Made by a program: the position numbers and the translations under genes. A DNA stretch of 64,000 bases from Nocardia shimofusensis NBRC 100134 (GTDB lineage Bacteria > Actinomycetota > Actinomycetes > Mycobacteriales > Mycobacteriaceae): NCBI RefSeq assembly GCF_001613125.1, contig NZ_BDBT01000026.1:40967-104966 (forward strand), read 5' to 3'. The notes under the pieces are model-generated. The model was not told the origin of the DNA, ran no database searches, and worked only from the letters and a program-made list of their open reading frames with translations. Below are positions 50,758 to 59,586 of the stretch, piece by piece; positions within the stretch are counted from its first letter, which is position 1, and the number at the start of each line of letters is the position of its first letter.

Positions 50758-51300
50758 CTAACCGATCCGGTGCTCGTGCACCACCGTCTCGAACGCCGAT
50801 CCGTTGATCTCCAGGTAGAGCGTGCCCTCGGTGACCGACAGGGTGGCGGTGTTGCGGCGTCCGACGACAGCCACCGCGGCATCGACGAACGCGCGGTCGA
50901 GGCTGTAGAGCGGGATGCGCTCGGCGCGGTGGATGCGCTTGCCGTTGTACTGGGCGAGCACCTTGACCGGGTCGCGGTGGGTGTAGATGGCCACGCGCTC
51001 AGCGGATTTGCTGCCGCGGTGCACCCGCTCGGCATCGGGGGCGCCGACCTCGATCCAGGCGGTGAGCGCGCCGGTGGCGTCGCGCGCGAGCACGGCGGGC
51101 TGATCGGTGGAGGAGACGCCGCCGTCGCTGAAGGCGATGCCCTCGGTGTACTCCAGACAGTAGGCGAGCACACGGGTGAGCATGAATTCGGCCGTCTCGG
51201 AAGGATGGCGGGCGACCCGCAGCTCCAGATCGTCATAGACGCCACGGTCGAGGTCGGCGAGTCCGACGGCGAAGCTGTGAACAGTCGCATTGAGTGCCAT
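50758..51300 (-). CDS. yaeQ: YaeQ family protein
   Basis: A 180-residue protein with the full YaeQ layout: MALNATVHSF at the start, ARHPSETAEFMLTRVLAYCL (about residues 30-49), AWIEVGAPDAERVHRGSK and the C-terminal strands GTLYLEINGSAF. YaeQ has a PD-(D/E)xK nuclease-like fold; its activity is not settled. Monocistronic, divergent from the cutinase gene with about 130 bases between. Confidence 0.9.
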   Translation of the reverse strand: MALNATVHSFAVGLADLDRGVYDDLELRVARHPSETAEFMLTRVLAYCLEYTEGIAFSDGGVSSTDQPAVLARDATGALTAWIEVGAPDAERVHRGSKSAERVAIYTHRDPVKVLAQYNGKRIHRAERIPLYSLDRAFVDAAVAVVGRRNTATLSVTEGTLYLEINGSAFETVVHEHRIG

Positions 51301-51429
51301 AGAGCCAGCAGCTTATCGGTCTGGCAGTTACTATTTCGTCAGGGTTCGGCCGACCATTCGGCGTCCTGGTCGCGGGACGCTGTTCACCATCCGGGCGCTC
51401 GCCCGGCAGTGCAGAGACGGAGTACGACG

Positions 51430-52347
51430 ATGCTCTCTCGATGGACGAACGCAACGGTCCGCGCAGTCGCGATGGTTGCTGCCATGTTGCCGATCACCAC
51501 GTTGCCGATCACCATGCTGCCGATCAGCACAGCCGTCGCCGGTGCCGCCCCCGGCTCCTGCCCCGACCTCCATGTCGTGGTCGTGCCCGGCACCTGGGAG
51601 ACCTCACACGCGGAACCGGGCAAGGGCATCCTCGCCGGTGCCGCCGACGGTCTGCCCGGCAATGTCCGGGTCGACTACGTCACCTACGCGGCGACCGCCT
51701 TCCCGTGGGAGGGCGAGGTCTACGGACGCTCCAAGCGCGAGGCCACCGACGGCGCGCGCGGACTGGTCGCCGAGGTCGCCAGGCAATGCGCGGGCACACG
51801 TCTCGCGCTGCTCGGCTACAGCCAGGGCGCGGACGCGGCAGGCGACCTCGCGGCCGAGATCGGCACCGGACTCGGTGTGGTGCCGCCGGACCGGGTAGGT
51901 CTCGTCGGTCTCGTCGCCGACCCGCGCCGCTCGCCGACCGATCAGCTGATCGGCCCGGCGGTCCCGGGTGCGGGCGCGGGCGGGCCGCGTCTGGGCGGCT
52001 TCGGCTGGCTCAGCCCGGTCACCTACACCTTCTGCGTCCCCGAGGATCTCTACTGCGCCACCCCGGACGGTGATTTCGCCGCGCGGATCGCCGGAATGTT
52101 CGCGCAGGCTTCGGATCCGAGCCAGTTCTACCAACTGCCCGCGGGCGATCTGCTGACCGACGTGCTCGCCGCGGGCGGTCTCGGGCTGCTGCACGACCAG
52201 CTCAACAACTCCGCCTACGAGCAGCGCAAACGGCAGATCGACAACTTCCTGTCCTCCGGCGCGCACCAGAGTTATCCGCACTACCGGGTCGCCGGCGGCG
52301 AGACCGTCATCGGCTGGTTGCGGGGGAAGGTTCGCGCGCTGGTCTGA
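51430..52347 (+). CDS. Secreted cutinase-family esterase
   Basis: A 305-residue serine esterase. After an unusually long signal region (to about residue 40, cleavage near VAGAAPG) come CPDLHVVVVPGTWE, the nucleophile in LLGYSQGADAAG, and the Asp and His in the C-terminal part (CVPEDLYCATPDGDF and HQSYPHYR). Cysteines are placed as in the Culp (cutinase-like) proteins of mycobacteria, which are lipases or phospholipases on the cell surface. The signal region contains three LPITx units from a 15-base repeat. ATG 51430 lacks a clear ribosome site. A strong terminator follows at 52381. Confidence 0.87.
   Translation: MLSRWTNATVRAVAMVAAMLPITTLPITMLPISTAVAGAAPGSCPDLHVVVVPGTWETSHAEPGKGILAGAADGLPGNVRVDYVTYAATAFPWEGEVYGRSKREATDGARGLVAEVARQCAGTRLALLGYSQGADAAGDLAAEIGTGLGVVPPDRVGLVGLVADPRRSPTDQLIGPAVPGAGAGGPRLGGFGWLSPVTYTFCVPEDLYCATPDGDFAARIAGMFAQASDPSQFYQLPAGDLLTDVLAAGGLGLLHDQLNNSAYEQRKRQIDNFLSSGAHQSYPHYRVAGGETVIGWLRGKVRALV
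51487..51531 (+). repeat. Three 15-base repeats in the cutinase signal peptide
   Basis: TTGCCGATCACCACG, TTGCCGATCACCATG and CTGCCGATCAGCACA lie in tandem and in frame, encoding LPITT-LPITM-LPIST (residues 20-34) in the hydrophobic core of the signal peptide. Confidence 0.85.
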
Positions 52348-52380
52348 ACCGACCGGCTCGCCACGGTCGCCTGCTGGAAC

Positions 52381-52411
52381 AGAGCGCGCCGGGATCATCC
52401 CGGCGCGCTCT
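52381..52411 (+). terminator. 14-bp perfect hairpin terminator
   Basis: AGAGCGCGCCGGGA (52381-52394) and TCCCGGCGCGCTCT (52398-52411) pair perfectly with a 3-base loop, 34 bases after the cutinase stop. Confidence 0.8.
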
Positions 52412-52711
52412 GCTTCGCCTGTAACCTGTCCGGCAATCGCGCACGCCCGAAGCGAACTCATCGACGCTGCCGCCCCGGTCACATACGTCGCACACCGCTA
52501 TCAGTTCCGACCCTCATCGAGCGGGTGAAGACCTCGAGCGCCTCGCGGCGGTCCGGGTGACGGCGGCGAGGAATCGACGGCGTTACGGGCGGTCATCGGC
52601 CATTTCGCCGGCGGGCCGTGCGTCATCGCGCGCTGGGCGGCGAGCCCGGCGAATCGGACACAACCCGCCGGAAAGGTTGACGCGAATGTGACGCACACGG
52701 CAGACTCCCCC

Positions 52712-52739
52712 AGAGACCGGACAACGTTGTCCGGTCTCT
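52712..52739. promoter_or_regulatory. 28-bp perfect palindrome before the cholesterol oxidase gene
   Basis: AGAGACCGGACAAC followed by its exact complement GTTGTCCGGTCTCT, with no spacer, ends 19 bases before ATG 52759. It could be an operator (core GGACAACGTTGTCC) or a leader hairpin ending in TCTCTACTT, i.e. an attenuator-like terminator. It does not fit the KstR consensus that I know. Confidence 0.55.
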
Positions 52740-52758
52740 CTACTTCACAAAGGGTGTT

Positions 52759-54354
52759 ATGTCGGTAATCACGCGCCGCTCCGTGCTGACCGGAGCAGCC
52801 GCAGCGGGTGTACTGGTCGCGGGTTCTCGGAATGTCGATGGGCGGCACGCCGTCGCCGCTCGCGGCAATCAGATCCCGGTGAGTTTCGAAGAGCATCGCG
52901 TCGTCGTGGTGGGATCCGGCTTCGGCGGCGGTGTGAGCGCGCTGCGCCTGGCCCAGGCGGGCGTGCCGGTGACCGTGCTCGAGCGCGGCCTGCGCTGGCC
53001 GACCGGTCCGAACGCCGAGACCTTCCCGCGCGCTTCCGCGCCGGACAAGCGACTGCTCTGGTACCGCTCGAGCCCGAACCTGTTCGGCACGCCGATGCTG
53101 TTCGAGCCCTACACCGGCCTCATCGAGGCAGTGCCGGGAACCAATATGACCGTGCTGTGCGCCTCGGGTGTAGGCGGCGGATCGCTGGTCTACCAGGGCA
53201 TGTCGCTGCAGCCCACCGAAGAGGTGTTCACCGCACACTTCCCCGGCGAGCTCGACTGGGGTGTGCTCGACCGGGTGCACTACCCGCGGGTGGCCCGGAT
53301 GCTGGGTCTGGCGGTGGCTCCCGACGAACTCGTCGAGCACCCGAACTACCTCTCGGCCAGGGTCTTCGCCGAGAACGTGCGCCAGGCCGGGCTGCCGCTC
53401 GAGAAGATCCCCATGCCGATCGATTGGAACTACGCGCTGGCCGAGCTGCGCGGGGAGATGAAGCCCTCCTACACCAACGGCGACGGCGCGATGGGGGTGA
53501 ACAACGGCGGCAAGAACTCCGTCGACGTCACCTACATCGCCGCCGCCGAGGCGACCGGTCTGGTCACCGTGGAGACGCTGCACGAGGTGACCGACGTCGA
53601 GCGTGCCGCCGACGGGCGCTGGACGGTCTACGTCAACCGCCTCGACACCACCGGCACGGTGCTGGCCCAGAAGATCATCACCGCGGGCACGCTGATCATG
53701 GCGGCCGGTTCGGTCAACACCACGAAGCTGCTGGTGCGCGCCAAGGCGACCGGACGCATCCCGGATCTGCCCGACGCGCTCGGCGAGGGCTGGGGCACCA
53801 ATGCCGACCGAATCTACGTCTGGCACAACCCCGGTGCGCATTTCGGGCAGGCCCAAGGCGGTCCGGTCGTCTACGGCAGCAAGAACTGGGAAGACCCGCA
53901 GGGCGCGTGCACGCTGATCCAGGCGTCCATCCCGCCCCTGCAGATCGACCCGCAGAGCACCATGATGGTCGGCTACGGCGTCAGCCGCGGCCGGGGCCGA
54001 TTCGACTACGACGCGGGGGCGGGCGAGGCCAAGCTGTACTGGCCCGCCGACGGTGACTCGGTCATCCAGGACAACCGCATCGGCCCGATCGCGCACCGCA
54101 TCGCCGGACCCGACACGACGCTGATCGACACCAACGCCCTGTTCCCGTCCACCTGGCATCCGCTCGGCGGCGCATGCATGGGCACGGTCTGCGACGTCGA
54201 CGGCCGCGTGCTCGGCCAGCGCGGTCTGTATGTTCTCGACGGCGCGCTCATGCCGGGCAACACCGCGGCGTGCAACCCCTCGATGACGATCGCGGCGGTC
54301 GCCGAGCACGCGCTGGACGACCTGGTCGCCAACGACGTCGGTACCGTCATCTGA
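52759..54354 (+). CDS. choD: Cholesterol oxidase (GMC type, Tat-exported)
   Basis: A 531-residue flavoprotein. The N-terminus ITRRSVLTGAAAAG is a twin-arginine export signal. The FAD loop is VVGSGFGGGVSALRLAQAG (about residues 49-67). The catalytic His467 lies in TWHPLGGACMG and Asn501 in PGNTAACNPSMT, both as in Streptomyces and Brevibacterium class I cholesterol oxidases. It oxidises 3-beta-hydroxysterols to 4-en-3-ones with O2. No ribosome site better than AAAGGG is seen, eight bases upstream. It is monocistronic, with a bidirectional terminator behind it. The symbol is by family and not by specific orthology. Confidence 0.93.
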   Translation: MSVITRRSVLTGAAAAGVLVAGSRNVDGRHAVAARGNQIPVSFEEHRVVVVGSGFGGGVSALRLAQAGVPVTVLERGLRWPTGPNAETFPRASAPDKRLLWYRSSPNLFGTPMLFEPYTGLIEAVPGTNMTVLCASGVGGGSLVYQGMSLQPTEEVFTAHFPGELDWGVLDRVHYPRVARMLGLAVAPDELVEHPNYLSARVFAENVRQAGLPLEKIPMPIDWNYALAELRGEMKPSYTNGDGAMGVNNGGKNSVDVTYIAAAEATGLVTVETLHEVTDVERAADGRWTVYVNRLDTTGTVLAQKIITAGTLIMAAGSVNTTKLLVRAKATGRIPDLPDALGEGWGTNADRIYVWHNPGAHFGQAQGGPVVYGSKNWEDPQGACTLIQASIPPLQIDPQSTMMVGYGVSRGRGRFDYDAGAGEAKLYWPADGDSVIQDNRIGPIAHRIAGPDTTLIDTNALFPSTWHPLGGACMGTVCDVDGRVLGQRGLYVLDGALMPGNTAACNPSMTIAAVAEHALDDLVANDVGTVI

Positions 54355-54400
54355 ACCGCGCCCGGCCGAGCTGGGGGCCGCCGGGCACGATGCCACGCAC

Positions 54401-54438
54401 ACGGGAAAGGGCCGGACGATCGTCCGGCCCTTTCCCGT
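54401..54438. terminator. 38-bp perfect palindrome, bidirectional terminator
   Basis: ACGGGAAAGGGCCGGACGA followed directly by its exact complement (54420-54438) lies between the convergent cholesterol oxidase and gnd genes, 46 bases past the first stop and 30 past the second. The GGGAAAGGG arm supplies AAA/TTT on either strand. Confidence 0.85.
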
Positions 54439-54468
54439 CGCTCCCCGCGGGTCAGGGCTCCCGACGGA

Positions 54469-55938
54469 TCAGGCCTGGATCTCGGAGCGGTCGCCGCTCC
54501 ACAGGGTGTGGAACTTGCCCTCGGCGTCGACGCGCTCGTAGGTGTGCGCGCCGAAGAAGTCGCGCTGGGCCTGGGTCAGCGCGGCGGGCAGGCGCTCCGA
54601 GCGCAGCGCGTCGTAGTACGACAGCGAGGAACCGAACGCGGGCACCGGGATGCCGAGCAGAATCGCGGTGGCGACCACGCGGCGCCAGCTGTCGATGCCG
54701 GTCTCGATGGCCTCGCGGAAGTACGGGTCCAGGATCAGGCTGGGCAGCGCCGGATCGTTGTCGTAGGCGTCCTTGATGCGGTTGAGGAAGCGGGCCCGGA
54801 TGATGCAACCGCCGCGCCAGATGGTCGCCAGATCACCGGGCTTCAGGTTCCAGCCGTATTCGGCGCTGCCCGCGGCGATCTGATCGAAGCCCTGCGCGTA
54901 GGCGACGACCTTGGAGGCGTAGAGCGCGCGGCGGATGTCCTCGGTGAACTGCTCGACGTCGGTGGGCTTGTCGGCCAGGGCGCCCGCGGCCAGACCGGCG
55001 GCGGCCTTGCGCTGGGCCCGCGAACCCGACAGCGCGCGGGCGAACACGGCTTCGGCGATGCCGGTCACCGGCACGCCGAGATCCAGCGCGGACTTGACCG
55101 TCCAGCGGCCGGTGCCCTTCTGCTCGGCGGCGTCGACGATGACGTCGACCAGCGGGCGGCCGGTCGTGGCGTCGACCTGGTTCAGTACCTCGGCGGTGAT
55201 CTCCACCAGGTAGCTCTCCAGATCACCGCTGTTCCACTGGGTGAACACGTCGGCGATCTGCTTGGCGTCGAAGCCGAGCGCCTCGCGGAACAGGTGATAG
55301 GCCTCGCCGATGAGCTGCATGTCGGCGTACTCGATGCCGTTGTGCACCATCTTCACGAAGTGGCCGGAGCCGTCCGGGCCGATGTGGGTGCAGCAGGGTG
55401 TGCCGTCGACCTTCGCGGCCACCGACTCCAGCAGCGGGCCCAGCGATTCGTAGGACTCGGCGGGACCGCCCGGCATGATGGCGGGCCCGTTGAGCGCGCC
55501 CTCCTCACCACCGGAGATGCCCGCGCCGACGAAGTTCAGGCCGCGCTCGCGCATGGCCGCCTCGCGGCGGATGGTGTCGGTATAGAGAGCGTTGCCGCCG
55601 TCGATGATGATGTCGCCCGGCTCCATGGCCGCGGCCAGTTCCTCGATGACCGCGTCGGTCGCCTCGCCCGCCTTCACCATGATGAGCACGCGCCGCGGCC
55701 GCTCCAGCGCCGCCACGAACTCCTCGATGGTCTCCGTGCGCACGAAATCCCCGTCGCCGCCGTGCTCGGCCAGCAGCGCGTCGGTCTTGGCCACCGAACG
55801 GTTGTGCAGCGCCACCGTGTACCCGTGCCGGGCGAAATTGCGGGCGATATTGCTGCCCATGACGGCCAGGCCGGTGACACCGATCTGTGCGCGCGCGGCG
55901 GAGGTCTCCCGGGAGGTCGGCTCTGTGGTGCTCGGCAT
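54469..55938 (-). CDS. gnd: 6-phosphogluconate dehydrogenase, NADP-type
   Basis: A 489-residue enzyme of the long (dimeric, NADP) type. The N-terminal TGLAVMGSNIARN binds cofactor, GGNALYTDT is substrate-binding, VGAGISGGEEGALNGPAIMPG is the diagnostic stretch, and the catalytic Lys and His are in HFVKMVHNGIEY. The tail contains the EFHTLW-type FHTLWSGDR end. It oxidatively decarboxylates 6-phosphogluconate to ribulose 5-phosphate in the pentose phosphate pathway. The ATG at 55938 has only a weak upstream AGAGAG. Confidence 0.96.
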   Translation of the reverse strand: MPSTTEPTSRETSAARAQIGVTGLAVMGSNIARNFARHGYTVALHNRSVAKTDALLAEHGGDGDFVRTETIEEFVAALERPRRVLIMVKAGEATDAVIEELAAAMEPGDIIIDGGNALYTDTIRREAAMRERGLNFVGAGISGGEEGALNGPAIMPGGPAESYESLGPLLESVAAKVDGTPCCTHIGPDGSGHFVKMVHNGIEYADMQLIGEAYHLFREALGFDAKQIADVFTQWNSGDLESYLVEITAEVLNQVDATTGRPLVDVIVDAAEQKGTGRWTVKSALDLGVPVTGIAEAVFARALSGSRAQRKAAAGLAAGALADKPTDVEQFTEDIRRALYASKVVAYAQGFDQIAAGSAEYGWNLKPGDLATIWRGGCIIRARFLNRIKDAYDNDPALPSLILDPYFREAIETGIDSWRRVVATAILLGIPVPAFGSSLSYYDALRSERLPAALTQAQRDFFGAHTYERVDAEGKFHTLWSGDRSEIQA

Positions 55939-56023
55939 CGATCAGCTCTCTTCGTAGGCAAGTCGGTGAGTTCTGCGATTCAAGCTACTGCACCGGCCAC
56001 CCCGTCGGTGATCGGCCCGGCGC

Positions 56024-57748
56024 TCAATCGCAGACCGCGCCTTGGGATGCCGAGCCGACGAGTTTGGCGTATTTCGCCAGCACACCGCGGGTGTAACGGG
56101 GCGGCAGCGGTCGCCAGCCCCGCGCGCGCTCGGCCAGCTCGCCGGGCTCGACGAGCAGATCCAGGGTGCCCGCGGCCACGTCGAGACGGATGCCGTCGCC
56201 GTCGCGGACGAAGGCGATGGGTCCGCCGTCGACGGCCTCGGGGGCGACGTGCCCGACGCACAGGCCGGTGGTGCCGCCGGAGAAGCGGCCGTCGGTCAGC
56301 AGCAGGACGTCCCTGCCCAGGCCCGCACCCTTGATCGCGGCGGTGATGGCCAGCATCTCGCGCATTCCCGGGCCGCCCTTGGGACCTTCGTAGCGGATGA
56401 CGACCACGTCGCCCGCGGTGATGACGCCGTTCTCCAGCGCGTCCATCGCGGTCCGTTCCCGGTCGAAGACGCGCGCGGTGCCGGTGAACACGTCGGAGTC
56501 GAAGCCCGCCGACTTGACCACCGCGCCGCCGGGAGCCAGCGAGCCGGACAGGATGGTGATGCCGCCGGTCGGATGAATGGGCCTGCTCAGCACCCGGACC
56601 ACGGTGCCGTCCGGGTCGGGCGGGGCGATCTCGGCGAGGTTCTCCGCGACCGTCGCACCGGTGACGGTCAGGCAGTCCCCGTGCAGCAATCCGGCGTCGA
56701 GCAAGGTCTTCATCATCACCGGCACGCCGCCGATACGGTCGACATCGGTCATCACATGCGCGCCGAAGGGTTTGACGTCGGCCAGGTGCGGAACCCGGCG
56801 ACCCACTCGGGCGAAATCCGCCAGCTCGAGATCGACGTCCGCTTCGTGCGCGATGGCCAGCAGGTGCAGCACCGCGTTGGTGGAGCCGCCGAAGGCCATC
56901 ACCACCGCGATCGCGTTCTCGAAGGCCTCCTTGGTGAGGATGTCGCGGGCGGTGATGCCGCGCCGGATCAGCTCGACCACGGCCATACCGCTGCGCCGGG
57001 CGTAACCGTCGCGGCGGCGGTCGGTGGCCGGCGGCGCGGCGCTGCCCGGCAGGGACATGCCCAGCGCCTCGGCCGCGCTGGCCATGGTGTTGGCGGTGTA
57101 CATGCCGCCGCACGCCCCTTCCCCCGGACAGATGGCGCGCTCGATGGCGTCGACGTCGGCGCGGCTCATCAACCCGCGCGCACAGGCGCCGACCGCCTCG
57201 AAGGCGTCGATGATGGTGACCTCACGCTCACTGCCGTCGGAGAGCTTGGCGATACCGGGCAGGATCGAGCCCGCGTAGAGGAAGACCGAGGCCAGGTCCA
57301 GCCGGGCCGCGGCCATCAACATGCCGGGCAGCGATTTGTCGCAGCCCGCCAGCAGCACCGTGCCGTCCAGGCGTTCGGCCTGCACCACGGTCTCCACGCT
57401 GTCGGCGATCACCTCCCGCGAGACCAGCGAGAAGTGCATGCCCTCGTGGCCCATCGAGATACCGTCGGAGACCGAGATGGTGCCGAACTGCATGGGGAAT
57501 CCGCCCGCGGCGAACACCCCGTCCTTGCTGCCGCGCGCCAGCCGCTCCAGCGACAGATTGCACGGGGTGATCTCGTTCCACGAGGAGGCGACGCCGATCT
57601 GCGGTTTCTCCCAGTCGTCGTCGCCCATGCCGACCGCGCGCAACATGCCGCGCGCCGCGGTCTTCTCCAGCCCGTCGGTGACGTCGCGGCTGCGTGGTTT
57701 GAGGTCGGGCTCGGCGGTGAGGTGAGGTTCGTTCCGGTTCTCGGCCAC
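56024..57748 (-). CDS. ilvD: Dihydroxy-acid dehydratase
   Basis: A 574-residue IlvD. Iron-sulfur cysteines are in AGCDKSLPGMLMA and CPGEGACGGMYTANT, with further ligand-like conserved stretches GGSTNAVLHL, RPIHPTGG, EGPKGGPGM and TDGRFSGGT. It dehydrates dihydroxyisovalerate and dihydroxymethylvalerate in branched-chain amino acid synthesis. GTG 57748 gives the normal N-terminus; a long open extension upstream is not conserved. No other ilv genes are adjacent. The divergent neighbour is an XRE regulator, 110 bases away. Confidence 0.95.
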   Translation of the reverse strand: MAENRNEPHLTAEPDLKPRSRDVTDGLEKTAARGMLRAVGMGDDDWEKPQIGVASSWNEITPCNLSLERLARGSKDGVFAAGGFPMQFGTISVSDGISMGHEGMHFSLVSREVIADSVETVVQAERLDGTVLLAGCDKSLPGMLMAAARLDLASVFLYAGSILPGIAKLSDGSEREVTIIDAFEAVGACARGLMSRADVDAIERAICPGEGACGGMYTANTMASAAEALGMSLPGSAAPPATDRRRDGYARRSGMAVVELIRRGITARDILTKEAFENAIAVVMAFGGSTNAVLHLLAIAHEADVDLELADFARVGRRVPHLADVKPFGAHVMTDVDRIGGVPVMMKTLLDAGLLHGDCLTVTGATVAENLAEIAPPDPDGTVVRVLSRPIHPTGGITILSGSLAPGGAVVKSAGFDSDVFTGTARVFDRERTAMDALENGVITAGDVVVIRYEGPKGGPGMREMLAITAAIKGAGLGRDVLLLTDGRFSGGTTGLCVGHVAPEAVDGGPIAFVRDGDGIRLDVAAGTLDLLVEPGELAERARGWRPLPPRYTRGVLAKYAKLVGSASQGAVCD

Positions 57749-57858
57749 TGCTTCATCATGCGCGCTCGCCCCGGCATGGCGCGGCGGCCACGCCGAACTC
57801 GTCCGCCCACAGCGGAATCGGCCGCCCCGTGATCCCGGTGGCTCGTAGCCTGAGGACC

Positions 57859-58365
57859 ATGACCGAGCATCCGAGACTGCACTCGATCCCCGGCGGGCGC
57901 GAGGACCGGCGGCCCGCTCCCGTGCCGGAGCCGCTGTGGCGGGAGGTGCTCGGCGAACGCCTGCGCACCCTGCGCCTGGAACAGCGCGAAACGCTGGTCG
58001 AGATCGCCCGGCGCGCGGGCATCTCACCGCAGTATCTCTCCGAGGTGGAACGTGGCCGCAAGGAACCCTCCAGTGAGATGATCGCGGCGGTCGCGGGCGC
58101 GCTCGGCATCACGCTGATCGGGCTCACCGTGCAGATCACCGACGACCTGCGAGCGCACCGCAGACGCGCCGCCCCCGGCCGCACCGGTGGTCCGGTGTCG
58201 TGCTGCGCGCGGCCCGAGTTCGGTTTCCCCGACTCGTTCCCGAGCGACGTGCGGCCACATACGCTGCACCCCCTCTCGGCGCCGCCGCTGCTCGCCCCGG
58301 CATCGGGACTCGCCCCCGCGAACGGCCGGTTCGCGGGGGCCGGGCTCCTCAGCCGCGTGGGCTGA
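57859..58365 (+). CDS. ClgR/PopR-like XRE regulator of clpP
   Basis: A 168-residue protein. The HTH, TLVEIARRAGISPQYLSEVE followed by RGRKEPSSEMIAAVAGALG, is almost diagnostic for the actinobacterial ClgR/PopR group of Clp-gene activators. The C-terminal 60 residues are proline-rich and unstructured, which suits a regulator controlled by proteolysis. TGAGGACC precedes ATG 57859. Its 3' end overlaps the convergent clpP gene by 17 bases. Known family: ClgR activates clpP1P2 and PopR activates clpP3P4 in Streptomyces; the adjacency here favours the PopR-type role. Confidence 0.82.
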   Translation: MTEHPRLHSIPGGREDRRPAPVPEPLWREVLGERLRTLRLEQRETLVEIARRAGISPQYLSEVERGRKEPSSEMIAAVAGALGITLIGLTVQITDDLRAHRRRAAPGRTGGPVSCCARPEFGFPDSFPSDVRPHTLHPLSAPPLLAPASGLAPANGRFAGAGLLSRVG

Positions 58366-58942
58366 GCACGGTGTCGACCAGCCCGTACTCGAGCGCGGCC
58401 GCTGCGGTGAAGACACGGTCGCGGTCGGTGTCCTCACGCAGCCGTTCCACCGGCTGACCGGTGTGCCTGGACAGGATCTTCTCGATCTCCGAGCGCATCC
58501 GGACCAGCTCGTCCGCCTGCAGGATCAGATCGGGAATCGGGCCCTGGCCGCGGGCGGCGGGCTGGTGCAACACCACGCGTGCGTGCGGCAGGATGGCGCG
58601 GTGACCGGGCGCGCCGCCGGCGAGCAGCACCGCCCCCACCGCGATGGCCTGGCCCACGCACGTGGTGTGCACCGGTGCGCCGATGTGCTGGATCGTGTCG
58701 TAGACCGCCAGCATCGACGGCAGATCGCCGCCCTCGCAGTTGATGTAGAACTCGATCTCGCGGTCCTGGTTCTCCGACTCCAGATGCAGTAGCTGCGCGA
58801 TCAACGCGTTGGCGACACCGGAGTCGATCGGCGTTCCCAGATAGATGATCCGTTCGGCGAGCAGATGCGAGTAGATGTCGGTGATGCGCTCGCCACCGCG
58901 CGGATGCGCGGCGATGACATTGGGAATGGTGTAGGCGCTCAT
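58349..58942 (-). CDS. ClpP-family protein with the catalytic Ser replaced by Ala
   Basis: A 197-residue ClpP homologue. The usual GQAAS segment carrying the nucleophile reads GQAIAVGA (97-104), so Ser is Ala101. The neighbouring oxyanion segment PGGS reads EGGD (70-73). The His (HQP, His126) and the Asp-region DTDRD remain. It probably lacks peptidase activity and forms mixed rings with the other subunit, as proposed for ClpR-type proteins. The ATG overlaps the stop of the upstream clpP (ATGA), so the subunits are made in a coupled ratio. Confidence 0.88.
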   Translation of the reverse strand: MSAYTIPNVIAAHPRGGERITDIYSHLLAERIIYLGTPIDSGVANALIAQLLHLESENQDREIEFYINCEGGDLPSMLAVYDTIQHIGAPVHTTCVGQAIAVGAVLLAGGAPGHRAILPHARVVLHQPAARGQGPIPDLILQADELVRMRSEIEKILSRHTGQPVERLREDTDRDRVFTAAAALEYGLVDTVLSPRG

Positions 58943-59544
58943 ATCGCCAGCCCCGCTCGACGACGGAAGGCCACGATCTGGTCGAAGTCGTCGACGATGT
59001 GATCGACGAAGCCGTACTCGGCGGCCTGCGTGGCGGTGAACCAGCGGTCGTGCAGGGAATCCTCGTAGATTCGCTCGTAGGGTTGCCCGGTGTCGGCGGC
59101 GATCAGGCCCAGCACCGTCTCGACGGTATGGCGCAGATCGCTCGCCTGCACCTCGACGTCGACGGCGGTCCCGCCGATCCCCGCCGAACCCTGGTGCATG
59201 AGGATGCGCGCGTGCGGCAGGGCGTAGCGCCTGCCCGGCGTGCCCGCCGAGAGCAGGAACTGGCCAGCGCTGCACGCCAGCCCGAGAGCGAGGGTGGACA
59301 CCTCGCAGGGCACCAACCGCATCACGTCGCGGATGGCCAGCATGGCGGGCACCGAGCCGCCGGGCGAATGGATCCACAGCGCGATGGGCGCGGTGTCGTT
59401 CTCGGCGGCCAGCGTGAGCAACTGGGTCGCCAGCAGTGTGCCGTTGTCGTCGTCGAGCGGACCGTCGAGGACCAGGATGCGGCGGCCGAGCAATTGCGCT
59501 CTGGCCCGCCAGTCGAACAGCGGAGTCTTGTCGTCGTGAGCCAT
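58939..59544 (-). CDS. clpP: ATP-dependent Clp protease proteolytic subunit, second-pair type
   Basis: A 201-residue ClpP with the triad in place: Ser92 in GLACSAGQF, His117 in ARILMHQGS and Asp162 in YEDS, plus the PGGS loop at 61-64. The Ser context (LACSAG) departs from the usual QAASMG. It is first in the operon, followed by the Ser-less paralogue. Upstream, at 59587-59599, lies a palindrome resembling the Streptomyces PopR box. It is probably an inducible second ClpP and not the essential clpP1P2. Confidence 0.9.
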   Translation of the reverse strand: MAHDDKTPLFDWRARAQLLGRRILVLDGPLDDDNGTLLATQLLTLAAENDTAPIALWIHSPGGSVPAMLAIRDVMRLVPCEVSTLALGLACSAGQFLLSAGTPGRRYALPHARILMHQGSAGIGGTAVDVEVQASDLRHTVETVLGLIAADTGQPYERIYEDSLHDRWFTATQAAEYGFVDHIVDDFDQIVAFRRRAGLAI

Positions 59545-59586
59545 GAACCCACGGTGCCCCGCCGCCGGGCCGCAGCGGGGTCCACG

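Larger units (their letters stand above)
52348..52758. other. Intergenic region between cutinase and cholesterol oxidase
   Basis: 411 bases without a supportable gene. It contains the cutinase terminator (52381-52411) and a perfect 28-bp palindrome (52712-52739) 19 bases before the oxidase start. Confidence 0.55.
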
